A DNA stretch of 64,000 nt, taken from the NCBI GenBank assembly GCA_902535165.1, contig CACASE010000002.1, positions 62,001 to 126,000 on the forward strand. The letters are read 5' to 3'. A program made the translations under genes and the position numbers. Under the pieces are notes generated by a model that worked only from the letters and a program-made list of their open reading frames with translations, was not told the origin of the DNA and made no database searches. Shown piece after piece: positions 1-8,116 of this stretch. Each line of letters opens with the position of its first letter. Position 1 is the stretch's first letter. Source of the stretch: an uncultured Bacteroidota bacterium (GTDB lineage: Bacteria > Bacteroidota > Bacteroidia > Flavobacteriales > Flavobacteriaceae).

Positions 1-1019
1 AATAAGTCTTTTTGATTATTTGTAATATCTATATCTAAATGTTTATATGCTTTTTTAGTCACTTGTCTTCCTCTAGGTGTTCTGATCAAAAATCCCTCTT
101 GAATAAGAAATGGCTCATACACTTCCTCAATTGTTTCAGCAGTCTCGGAAACTGCAGTTGATAATGTACTTATGCCAACAGGCTGTCCATTAAATTTTTT
201 TATTAATGTACTAAGGATTTTATTATCCATCTCATCCAGTCCAAATTTATCAACATTTAAAGATTTTAGAGCATACTTTGTAATTTCAAGATCAATATTT
301 CCATCTCCTTTAATTTGAGCAAAATCACGAACTCTTCTGAGTAATGAATTACAAATTCTTGGTGTTCCTCTGCTTCTTCCAGCTATCTCATTAGATGCAT
401 CAGAATCGATTTTAATATTTAAAATATCAGCACTTCTATCAATAATTGATGATAAAACGTTAACATTATAATATTCCAATCTATTATTTATACCAAATCT
501 AGCTCTCATTGGAGCAGTTAATAATCCAGACCTCGTTGTAGCTCCAATAAGCGTAAAGTCATTCAAATTAATTTGGACAGATCTTGCATTTGGACCAGAC
601 TCAATCATTATGTCAATTTTATAGTCCTCCATTGCTGAATACAAGTACTCCTCAACAACAGGTGATAGTCTATGAATTTCATCAATGAATAAAACATCTC
701 TACTTTCCAAACTTGTTAATAATCCTGCTAAATCACCAGGCTTATCAATAACTGGACCTGATGAAACTTTTAATGATACTCCCAGCTCCTCAGCAAGGAT
801 ATGAGCTAGTGTAGTTTTTCCTAAACCTGGGGGGCCATGCAAAAGCGTGTGATCAAGGGCCTCAGATCTTTCATTAGCTGCTTGAACGAAAATCTTCAGG
901 TTTTCAATAACCTGGGTTTGACCATTAAAATCTAAGAAGGATAAAGGTCTTAATGCCTTGTCAATTTCTAATTCATCATTGTTGAAGTTATCTTTAGATG
1001 GATCAAGATTTTCATTCAT
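1..1019 (-). CDS. ruvB: Holliday junction branch migration ATPase RuvB (3' end cut by window edge)
   Basis: RuvB is the hexameric AAA+ motor that drives Holliday junction migration with RuvA and RuvC. Reading the minus strand from the ATG at 1019 gives about 339 open codons with no stop before the window edge; the family is about 340 residues, so only the last few residues are missing. Visible are Walker A (GPPGLGKTT), Walker B ([11 protein letters not shown]), the sensor stretch GATTRSG followed by RARFG, and the C-terminal winged-helix segment with RTPRGRQ. It follows the cox operon on the same strand, but a -7 promoter element and a hairpin in the 55-bp gap suggest that it has its own transcription start. 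Confidence 0.95.
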   Translation of the reverse strand, partial: MNENLDPSKDNFNNDELEIDKALRPLSFLDFNGQTQVIENLKIFVQAANERSEALDHTLLHGPPGLGKTTLAHILAEELGVSLKVSSGPVIDKPGDLAGLLTSLESRDVLFIDEIHRLSPVVEEYLYSAMEDYKIDIMIESGPNARSVQINLNDFTLIGATTRSGLLTAPMRARFGINNRLEYYNVNVLSSIIDRSADILNIKIDSDASNEIAGRSRGTPRICNSLLRRVRDFAQIKGDGNIDLEITKYALKSLNVDKFGLDEMDNKILSTLIKKFNGQPVGISTLSTAVSETAETIEEVYEPFLIQEGFLIRTPRGRQVTKKAYKHLDIDITNNQKDL

Positions 1020-1022
1020 AAT

Positions 1023-1030
1023 CAAATATA
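1023..1030 (-). promoter_or_regulatory. Candidate -7 element of ruvB promoter
   Basis: On the minus strand the sequence TATATTTG matches the Bacteroidota -7 consensus TAnnTTTG. Its last G lies only 4 nt before the A of the ruvB ATG, so transcription would begin at or next to the start codon. No clear -33 TTTG was found at the usual distance. Confidence 0.45.
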
Positions 1031-1040
1031 GTTAAAACAT

Positions 1041-1076
1041 AATTTAACTAATTGATCTTAGAAATTAGTTAGAATT
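1041..1076 (-). terminator. A+T-rich hairpin after cox1, possible terminator
   Basis: A 9-bp perfect inverted repeat (AATTAGTTA and its complement) around a 9-nt loop extends by 4 more pairs past a one-base bulge. The upstream arm overlaps the cox1 stop codon. A short T run follows on the minus strand. The stem is almost entirely A-T, so termination is uncertain. Confidence 0.4.
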
Positions 1077-2874
1077 AATGTTCTGTAATCTTCTCTCCTT
1101 TGGCAATTGGTACAGATTGAGGAACAAAATCTTCTTCTTTTCCTGGCTTACTATAATCGTATGCCCATCTAAAAACTTGTGGTATTTTTCCTGGCCAGTT
1201 ACCATGCATGTGTTCGACTGGTGCTGTCCATTCTAATGTATTAGATTTCCAAGGATTTTGCTCAGCTTTTTTCCCATAATACATACTGTAGAAGAAATTA
1301 AATAAAAACACTAATTGAGCTAATCCAGCAATTAAGGCAAATACAGTTATTAATACATTAATATCTGCTAAATCATCAAAATAAGGAAAAGCAGTGTTAG
1401 TGTAATATCTTCTTGGAAGACCTGCCATACCAACAAAATGCATAGGGAAAAATATACCATATGCGCCAATAGCTGTAATCCAAAAATGAATATATCCAAG
1501 TGATTTATTCATCATTCTTCCATATAATCTTGGAAACCAATGATATACTCCGGCAAACAGGCCGTACAATGCAGAAATACCCATTACTAAATGAAAGTGA
1601 GCAACAACAAAATAAGTGTCATGAACATTAATATCAAGAGCACTGTCACCTAAAATAATTCCCGTTAGACCACCAGTTATAAATGTTGATACCAATCCAA
1701 TTGAAAATAACATAGCTGGGTTAAGTTGCAGATTACCCTTCCAAAGCGTAGCTATGTAGTTAAAGGCCTTTACTGCAGATGGAATTGCAATTAGTAATGT
1801 TGTAAATGTAAAAACTGATCCCAAAAATGGATTCATTCCTGTAATAAACATGTGGTGTCCCCAAACAATTGTTGATAAAAATGCAATTGCAAGAATTGAA
1901 GCGACCATCGCTCTATATCCAAATATTGGTTTTCTAGCATGTGTAGCAATAATTTCGGAGGTTATCCCCAGTGCAGGTAATAATACAATATAAACCTCAG
2001 GGTGACCAAGAAACCAAAATAAGTGTTCAAATAAAACAGGTGAACCACCTTGATAATGTAAAACTTCGCCTTGTACAAAAATATCTGATAAGAAAAATGA
2101 AGTTCCAAAACTTCTATCCATTATCAGCAATAGCGCAGCAGATAATAAAACTGGAAATGAGATGACTCCAATAATTGCAGTTATAAAAAAAGCCCAGATG
2201 GTTAGAGGCAATCTAAAAAAGGTCATTCCCTTAGTTCTTAAATTAAGAACTGTAACAATGTAATTTAATGACCCTAAAAGCGATGAAGCAATAAAAAATG
2301 CCATTGAGACAAGCCACAAAGTCATACCTAAACCTGATCCTGGTTGTGTTTGAGGTAGCGCACTTAAAGGCGGATATATAGTCCATCCAGCAGCAGCTGG
2401 ACCAGCTTCGACAAATAATGATGCTACCATAATTACACTTGAGACAAAAAATAGCCAATAAGCGATCATATTTAAAAATCCGGATGCCATATCTCTAGCT
2501 CCAATTTGTAACGGAATCAAAAGGTTACTAAAAGTTCCGCTTAAGCCTGCAGTCAAAACGAAAAATACCATTATAGTTCCGTGAATGGTTACAAGTGCTA
2601 AATATATATTAGGATCCATTACGCCATCTGGTGCCCATCTATCACCTAAAAATATTTTAAAAACCTGAAATGATTCTTCAGGCCAACCTAACTGTATCCT
2701 AAACAATAAGGACATTAAAACTCCTATAATACCCATAACAATTACTCCAGTTACAAAGTATTGTTTTGCAATCATTTTATGGTCTTGGCTGAAGATCCAC
2801 TTAGAAATAAAAGTTTCTTTGTGATGATGATGCTCCTCGTGACTATCTACATTATTATTTATTGCTACTGACAT
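1075..2874 (-). CDS. coxA: Cytochrome c oxidase subunit I
   Basis: Catalytic subunit of the haem-copper terminal oxidase; it reduces oxygen to water in the inner membrane and pumps protons. The 599-residue protein has the twelve-helix layout and the expected ligands: HGTIMVFF (low-spin haem histidine), GHPEVYIV (CuB histidine cross-linked to tyrosine), WGHHMF (two CuB histidines) and HDTYFVVAHFH (haem a3 and a ligands). A short His-rich stretch sits near the N-terminus, before the first helix. It is the last gene of the actABCDEF-coxBA operon, 13 bp downstream of coxB, and follows complex III genes that would deliver electrons from quinol. Confidence 0.97.
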   Translation of the reverse strand: MSVAINNNVDSHEEHHHHKETFISKWIFSQDHKMIAKQYFVTGVIVMGIIGVLMSLLFRIQLGWPEESFQVFKIFLGDRWAPDGVMDPNIYLALVTIHGTIMVFFVLTAGLSGTFSNLLIPLQIGARDMASGFLNMIAYWLFFVSSVIMVASLFVEAGPAAAGWTIYPPLSALPQTQPGSGLGMTLWLVSMAFFIASSLLGSLNYIVTVLNLRTKGMTFFRLPLTIWAFFITAIIGVISFPVLLSAALLLIMDRSFGTSFFLSDIFVQGEVLHYQGGSPVLFEHLFWFLGHPEVYIVLLPALGITSEIIATHARKPIFGYRAMVASILAIAFLSTIVWGHHMFITGMNPFLGSVFTFTTLLIAIPSAVKAFNYIATLWKGNLQLNPAMLFSIGLVSTFITGGLTGIILGDSALDINVHDTYFVVAHFHLVMGISALYGLFAGVYHWFPRLYGRMMNKSLGYIHFWITAIGAYGIFFPMHFVGMAGLPRRYYTNTAFPYFDDLADINVLITVFALIAGLAQLVFLFNFFYSMYYGKKAEQNPWKSNTLEWTAPVEHMHGNWPGKIPQVFRWAYDYSKPGKEEDFVPQSVPIAKGEKITEH

Positions 2875-2887
2875 TTTACTAATTTAT

Positions 2888-3961
2888 TTATTGAATAATT
2901 TCAGAAAAAGTTTTTTGATTATTAATCCATTTATTAAAGTCTTTTTCAGACTCAACAATTATTTTCATTTGCATATTATAGTGTGACGCTCCACATATTT
3001 TAGCACACAAAAGTAAGTAATCAAATTGATATGGGTCTAATGATTCTTCACCTTTTGCAATTAATTCTTGACTATTTTCGTATCTAATCTTATTAATTCT
3101 ATTTACTTTATCAACAACATCAGGATTCATTCTCATATCAGCAGTCGTAATAGTAGGTGTAAATGAAAATTCTGTTATCATTCCAGGTACACAATTCATC
3201 TGTGCTCTAAAATGTGGCATGTATGCAGAGTGCAGAACATCCTGTGATCTAAATTTGAAAATAACTTTCCTATCAACAGGTAAATGGAATTCTTGAGTTA
3301 CAACAATATCATCAAGACCATTTGGATCAGACGAATCTATACCAACTGTATTTAAGCCGTCATAATCATTTAGAAATCTTACATTGGCATCTCCTAATAC
3401 GTTATCATCCCCAGCGTATCTGGCTTTCCAATTCCACTGCTGAGCATATAATTCAATTACAAGAGCATCTTCATCTTCTTCAAAATTCATAATTTGAGAC
3501 CAGGTTGTCATACCGTATAAAATCAATCCAAATAAAACAATTGCTGGTATTATTGTCCATATAAATTCAAGCTTATTATTATGAGTTATGAACTCAGCCT
3601 TAGTATCTTTTAGTCCTCGGTATTTGTAGGAAAAGTAATGTAATAATGCCTGAGTTATTATTTGCACAAACATTATCAAAGCAAATGACACAAAAAATAA
3701 AGTATCATAAGTAGATCCATGTTCAGATGCTGCTTCAGGCAATAAAACTTTTGTATAAGAAACAAAAGAAAAAATAGTTACAAGATAAATGAAGACTAAA
3801 AATGCAAACATTAGCTTTCCATGCAAATCATTGTCCTTGTGATTAGCAACTTGTGAATCATCTCTATTTTTTCCAAGATTAGAAACCTCAAAAATCTTTG
3901 CTATCTGCCAAACAGAAATTGAAAGTAGAATTACGGTTATTATAGAAAAAATTATTGTCAT
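2888..3961 (-). CDS. coxB: Cytochrome c oxidase subunit II
   Basis: Subunit II carries the CuA centre that receives electrons from cytochrome c. The 357-residue protein has an N-terminal membrane helix, two further helices near residues 50-75 and 90-110 and another at 130-150, then a periplasmic cupredoxin domain. CuA ligands are visible: DVLHSAYMPHF supplies a histidine, and CAKICGASHYNM supplies two cysteines, a histidine and a methionine. The aromatic stretch QQWNWKARY, which guides electron entry, is present. It lies between actF and coxA in the operon. Length and layout are typical of the Bacteroidota form. Confidence 0.96.
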   Translation of the reverse strand: MTIIFSIITVILLSISVWQIAKIFEVSNLGKNRDDSQVANHKDNDLHGKLMFAFLVFIYLVTIFSFVSYTKVLLPEAASEHGSTYDTLFFVSFALIMFVQIITQALLHYFSYKYRGLKDTKAEFITHNNKLEFIWTIIPAIVLFGLILYGMTTWSQIMNFEEDEDALVIELYAQQWNWKARYAGDDNVLGDANVRFLNDYDGLNTVGIDSSDPNGLDDIVVTQEFHLPVDRKVIFKFRSQDVLHSAYMPHFRAQMNCVPGMITEFSFTPTITTADMRMNPDVVDKVNRINKIRYENSQELIAKGEESLDPYQFDYLLLCAKICGASHYNMQMKIIVESEKDFNKWINNQKTFSEIIQ

Positions 3962-3970
3962 TCTTGTATA

Positions 3971-5311
3971 TTAAAATGGATAAACAAACTTTTTACTTTC
4001 TTCATTAAATGGATCACCTTTAGCTTCTAGTGGAGCTTTTGTTAGAGTTGAAAAAACAATGAATATGAATAGGCCTGCAAAAAACATTAAAGAAGCTAGC
4101 TCAGGTATTCCAAATCCCCACTTATCGCCAACTGCAGATGGCATGATCATGTTATAAACATCAATGTAGTGACCAACCAATATTATAATACCAGCCATGG
4201 TAATAATCCAATAAACTCTCTTGAAATTACTGCTAACTAAAATTAAAAATGGTAAAATAAAATTAATGACAACCATACCCCAAAAAGGAACGGTATAATC
4301 ATCCATTCTTGTAATAAAATAAACAACCTCTTCAGGGATATTTGCGTACCAAATCAGCATAAATTGTGAAAACCACAAATAGGTCCAAAATACACTAAAA
4401 CCAAACATAAATTTTCCTAAATCATGAATATGATTATCATTTACGTTAGGAAGATATCCTTTAGATTTTAGATATATCGATATCAATGCGATTGTAGTAA
4501 CTGCAGACACTGCCATACTTGCAAACACATACCATCCAAATAAAGTACTAAACCAATGAGGGTCAATTGACATAATCCAATCCCAAGACATCATAGATTC
4601 AGTAACTAAGAAAAAGACAAGAAAACCTGCAGAAATTTTAAAATTCTTTATATGATTGCTATTATCATTTGAATTGTCTTGAGCAATTGAAAATTTTCTA
4701 GAAAAATATCGGTATAATGACCAGCCTGCTAAGTAAATAAAACCTCTAATTAAGAAAAAGTAAGGGTCTAAATAACCACTTTTAGCTTTGATAATTTTAT
4801 CATGTTCAACTACTTCGGGATCCATCCAAATAAACAGGTGATTGAAATGCAATATTGAGAAAATTAAAATTAAAAGTACCAAAAGTCCCCCAGGTAGTAA
4901 ATAACCAGTAATTCCCTCCATTACTCTAAATAATACAGGTGACCAACCGGCTTGAGCAGCTCTTTGTATTGCATAAAAAGCAAGTGTACCTAGGGATATC
5001 ATAAAAAAGAAAAATGCTGCAACGTACAGTGCTGCCCAAGGTCTATTTGCTAATTGATGATACACATGCTCATCATGAGACATAGCGTGCGAGTCTGATG
5101 AATGTGTATTATATCCGTATGATTCTGATGAGTCAGATTCAGATGAATGTGAGTCTGAGCTGGAATGAGAATCATCATGATAATTTGCAACCATTTGTTT
5201 TGACTCCTCAATTGTTTTTGGAGCTGTGTAAAAACCAAATCCAATACCTAATAATCCTATAACTATTAATGAAAATGAGAAAATCTTGATATTTGTTGAG
5301 AGTTTATACAT
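3971..5311 (-). CDS. actF: Alternative complex III subunit ActF (NrfD-like membrane subunit)
   Basis: ActF is one of the two large quinone-binding membrane subunits of alternative complex III, which oxidises quinol and passes electrons to cytochrome c or directly to the oxidase. About ten membrane segments are visible, with conserved stretches such as VMEGITGYLLPGG and SMMSWDWIMSIDPHWFS. Residues about 43-85 form a Ser/His/Asp-rich low-complexity loop, which relatives also have. I take the ATG at 5311, which overlaps the actE stop as TGATG; a GTG one codon earlier is possible. Translational coupling to actE is likely. Confidence 0.93.
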   Translation of the reverse strand: MYKLSTNIKIFSFSLIVIGLLGIGFGFYTAPKTIEESKQMVANYHDDSHSSSDSHSSESDSSESYGYNTHSSDSHAMSHDEHVYHQLANRPWAALYVAAFFFFMISLGTLAFYAIQRAAQAGWSPVLFRVMEGITGYLLPGGLLVLLILIFSILHFNHLFIWMDPEVVEHDKIIKAKSGYLDPYFFLIRGFIYLAGWSLYRYFSRKFSIAQDNSNDNSNHIKNFKISAGFLVFFLVTESMMSWDWIMSIDPHWFSTLFGWYVFASMAVSAVTTIALISIYLKSKGYLPNVNDNHIHDLGKFMFGFSVFWTYLWFSQFMLIWYANIPEEVVYFITRMDDYTVPFWGMVVINFILPFLILVSSNFKRVYWIITMAGIIILVGHYIDVYNMIMPSAVGDKWGFGIPELASLMFFAGLFIFIVFSTLTKAPLEAKGDPFNEESKKFVYPF

Positions 5312-5862
5312 CACTTAATTAAATCATTTCTAAGTTTTAAAACATATTGAGATATTTGCCATCTTTCTTTATCATTGACTTGACCAGCATGAGAACCCAT
5401 TAAATTAATACCGTGCATCAATACATGATAAATAGACCCTTCTGTGATATCTCTGTCTGCATAACTTGGTATGCCAAGAAATTTTTCTCTTTCCATTAAA
5501 ATACCATTACCATCACCTTTTGAGCCGTGACAAACAGAACAGTATATTTCATACATTTTTTTCCCGTTTTTAAGATTCTCTTCATTTTTCTCGAATGGAG
5601 ATTTCAACTCAACTTTAGCTAATTCATAACCATCAGTAGAGTTCTCATACTCGTATGGTTGCCATCCTCGCGGAATAGATTCTTCGACAGGGAGTTGAGC
5701 TTCAATTCCATTAGGAAAGGCTTCAGATTCATCATACGTTCCATATCCTACTGATTCATACATGTTTGGAAAATACTGATAATTAGGTTTTGAAGGGTCA
5801 AAACAAGATAACATCATAGATATTATTAAAAAATAGCCTGTATTTTTAAACAACTTGTTCAT
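5311..5862 (-). CDS. actE: Alternative complex III subunit ActE, lipoprotein cytochrome c
   Basis: Monohaem cytochrome c subunit of alternative complex III. The 183-residue protein starts with a lipoprotein signal peptide ending in a MLSC lipobox, so it is predicted to be lipid-anchored. A single haem-binding motif CSVCH follows GKKMYEIY, and MGSHAGQ supplies a likely axial methionine region. The start codon overlaps the actD stop as TAATG, and its stop overlaps the actF start, so the three genes are probably translationally coupled. Confidence 0.93.
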   Translation of the reverse strand: MNKLFKNTGYFLIISMMLSCFDPSKPNYQYFPNMYESVGYGTYDESEAFPNGIEAQLPVEESIPRGWQPYEYENSTDGYELAKVELKSPFEKNEENLKNGKKMYEIYCSVCHGSKGDGNGILMEREKFLGIPSYADRDITEGSIYHVLMHGINLMGSHAGQVNDKERWQISQYVLKLRNDLIK

Positions 5863-6731
5863 TAAATAATTATACTTTTATAAACATCCTCAAAATCAAT
5901 TGATCCACTAGAAAATTTATTTTTTGCTTTTTTGATATTATCCTTTAATGCATTTAGAGATTTATTTATTTTGATGTAATCAACATGTTTATCACTAACT
6001 TCATTTTTTTTAGATATCCAATGCTTTCTAAAAATTCTTAAACCTGAATTTTTTGCATACTGCTGTCCTCTTCCTTTAGTAAATTGAATTCTTAAATTAG
6101 AAGAACCATCAGAATACTTTCTTGAATGAAATACAAATCCAATTGTAATTTCTGAATCTCGATCTTGTACATTACTTTGTACATTATCAATTTCTTCATT
6201 ATTTTCTTTTTTTGCGTCAATAACAGACATTTTAAATAAATCTGTTTTTTTCAAAATAGATTTAATTTTACTTTCGTTTCCATATATAGGTATCTGAATT
6301 AAGAACTTATCATCTGTAGTTTCTGGTATTGGATTTTCAGCTTTTTTAAACGGCCATAATCTACTTCTAAGATAAAATGTAATGACCATTAAGTGCCCTG
6401 TAAAGAAAACTGTTAATTCAAACATAACTGGAACAAAAGCTGGCATATTTTCCTGAAAGCTAAAACTAGGTTTACCGCCAATATTTTGAGGCCAATCAAC
6501 AATCATAATATAATTAATCATTAAAAGTGCAAAAGTAAAACCAACACAACCATATAAGAATGCAGCTATAGCAATTCTTGTAGGAGCTAATCCCATTACG
6601 TGATCTAAACCATGCACAGGAAATGGCGTAAACACTTCCTCAATGGTAACTTTATTTTCTTTTAGATCTTTGACAGCATCTAAAAGTTTATCATCATCAT
6701 CATATACAGCATGTATAAATTTATTTGCCAT
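5862..6731 (-). CDS. actD: Alternative complex III subunit ActD with C-terminal integrase-arm-like extension
   Basis: Residues 1-172 are a normal ActD (DUF3341): a soluble N-terminal part with EEVFTPFPVHGLD, two membrane helices near 50-75 and 100-120, and the typical RSRLWPFKKAENP stretch. The family normally ends near residue 175. Here an acidic linker (173-194) leads into an extra domain (195-289) with a basic beta-rich part (DGSSNLRIQFTKGRGQQ), the motif SGLRIFRKHW and an amphipathic helix KINKSLNALKDNI. This pattern is that of the N-terminal arm DNA-binding domain of Bacteroidota tyrosine integrases; no core-binding or catalytic integrase part follows. Overlaps with actC and actE (TAATG) are intact. 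Certain as ActD; the nature of the extension is my reading of the pattern. Confidence 0.9.
   Translation of the reverse strand: MANKFIHAVYDDDDKLLDAVKDLKENKVTIEEVFTPFPVHGLDHVMGLAPTRIAIAAFLYGCVGFTFALLMINYIMIVDWPQNIGGKPSFSFQENMPAFVPVMFELTVFFTGHLMVITFYLRSRLWPFKKAENPIPETTDDKFLIQIPIYGNESKIKSILKKTDLFKMSVIDAKKENNEEIDNVQSNVQDRDSEITIGFVFHSRKYSDGSSNLRIQFTKGRGQQYAKNSGLRIFRKHWISKKNEVSDKHVDYIKINKSLNALKDNIKKAKNKFSSGSIDFEDVYKSIII
5865..6149 (-). other. Integrase arm-type DNA-binding-like domain inside actD
   Basis: Codons 195-289 of actD. The segment has the arm-domain signature: DGxSxxxIR-like strands, SGLRI..KHW, and an IN..L..L...I helix. No methionine exists between the end of the ActD domain and this segment, so it should be translated only as part of ActD. 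The family assignment rests on pattern recognition, not on a search. Confidence 0.65.
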
Positions 6732-8116
6732 TACTTTTTATCTCTTAACTTTTTATAATTATCTCCAGATGATTTCAAAATTGTTTTTACCTCAGCTTGA
6801 GCAATAACGGGGAATGTTCTGGCATAAAGTAAAAATAGAACAAAGAAAAATCCAATAGTTCCAATAAAAATTCCTATGTCTACGAATGTTGGAGAAAACA
6901 TAGTCCATGAAGATGGAAGATAATCTCTGTGGAGTGAAGTAACAATAATAACAAATCTTTCAAACCACATTCCAATATTTACAACAATTGAAATAACAAA
7001 TGAGAACACTATACTAGTTCTTAGTTTTTTAATCCACATAAATTGTGGTGAAAATACATTACAGGTCATCATTGCCCAATATGCCCACCAATATGGACCT
7101 GTAGCTCTGTTTAAAAATGCGTATTGCTCATACTCAACACCTGAGTACCATGCAATAAATAGTTCGGTAATATAAGCGCATCCAACTAATGAACCTGTAA
7201 TCATGATAACGATATTCATTAATTCAATGTGCTGTAAAGTAATATAGTCTTCTAAATCACAAACTTTTCTCATTACTATTAGAAGTGTTTGTACCATAGC
7301 AAACCCTGAAAAAATTGCACCAGCTACAAAATAAGGTGGAAAAATTGTCGTGTGCCATCCAGGTATTACAGATGTTGCAAAATCAAATGATACAATTGTA
7401 TGGACGGACAATACCAGTGGAGTAGCTAATCCTGCTAAAACTAAAGAAACTTCTTCAAATCTTTGCCAGTCTTTTGCTCTACCACTCCATCCAAAGCTTA
7501 CTAAACTATATATCTTTTTTTGAAAAGGCTTGATAGCCCGATCTCTAATCATGGCAAAGTCTGGAAGTAATCCTGTCCACCAAAATACTAATGAAATTGT
7601 TAAATAGGTTGAAATTGCAAAAACATCCCAAAGTAAAGGAGAGTTAAAGTTAACCCACAATGAACCAAATTGATTAGGAATCGGGACAATCCAATATGCT
7701 AGCCATGGTCTACCCATGTGAATAACCGGGAATAGTCCTGCTTGTATTACAGAAAAAATTGTCATAGCTTCAGCAGATCTATTTATTCCCATTCTCCATT
7801 TTTGTCTAAATAATAATAATACGGCTGAAATTAGTGTTCCAGCGTGTCCTATACCAATCCACCAAACAAAGTTTGTAATATCCCAAGCCCAGCCGACGGT
7901 TTTATTTAATCCCCAAACACCAATACCAGTTGAAATTGTATATATAATACAAACTATCCCCCACAAAAATAATATTAAGGAAATACCAAATACAATCCAC
8001 CACTTTTGATTTGCAACACCCTCAATTGGTCTTGCTACATCAACAGAAATTTGATGGTAAGACTTGTTGCCTGTTACAAGCGGTTTCCTAATTGGTGCTT
8101 CGTAGTGAGATCCCAT
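6731..8116 (-). CDS. actC: Alternative complex III subunit ActC (NrfD/PsrC-like)
   Basis: Integral membrane quinol-oxidising subunit of alternative complex III, homologous to NrfD/PsrC. The 461-residue protein shows about ten hydrophobic segments and conserved stretches such as WWIGIGHAGTLISAVLLLFRQKWR, shared across ActC/HybB-type proteins. The N-terminus (SHYEAPIRKPLVTGNKSYH) is the usual cytoplasmic leader. Its start overlaps the actB stop and its stop overlaps the actD start (TAATG in both cases), which fits a coupled operon. Confidence 0.94.
   Translation of the reverse strand: MGSHYEAPIRKPLVTGNKSYHQISVDVARPIEGVANQKWWIVFGISLILFLWGIVCIIYTISTGIGVWGLNKTVGWAWDITNFVWWIGIGHAGTLISAVLLLFRQKWRMGINRSAEAMTIFSVIQAGLFPVIHMGRPWLAYWIVPIPNQFGSLWVNFNSPLLWDVFAISTYLTISLVFWWTGLLPDFAMIRDRAIKPFQKKIYSLVSFGWSGRAKDWQRFEEVSLVLAGLATPLVLSVHTIVSFDFATSVIPGWHTTIFPPYFVAGAIFSGFAMVQTLLIVMRKVCDLEDYITLQHIELMNIVIMITGSLVGCAYITELFIAWYSGVEYEQYAFLNRATGPYWWAYWAMMTCNVFSPQFMWIKKLRTSIVFSFVISIVVNIGMWFERFVIIVTSLHRDYLPSSWTMFSPTFVDIGIFIGTIGFFFVLFLLYARTFPVIAQAEVKTILKSSGDNYKKLRDKK

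Noticed and set aside
5060-5190. His/Ser/Asp-rich low-complexity stretch in ActF as a novel metal-binding insert
   Set aside because: ActF proteins of other Flavobacteriia have comparable His-rich loops at this place, so it is ordinary for the family.
5862-6220. The ActD tail as a separate small gene or a frameshifted neighbour
   Set aside because: The frame is continuous, the nearest internal ATG (codon 168) lies inside the ActD domain, and the TAATG overlap with actE is intact.
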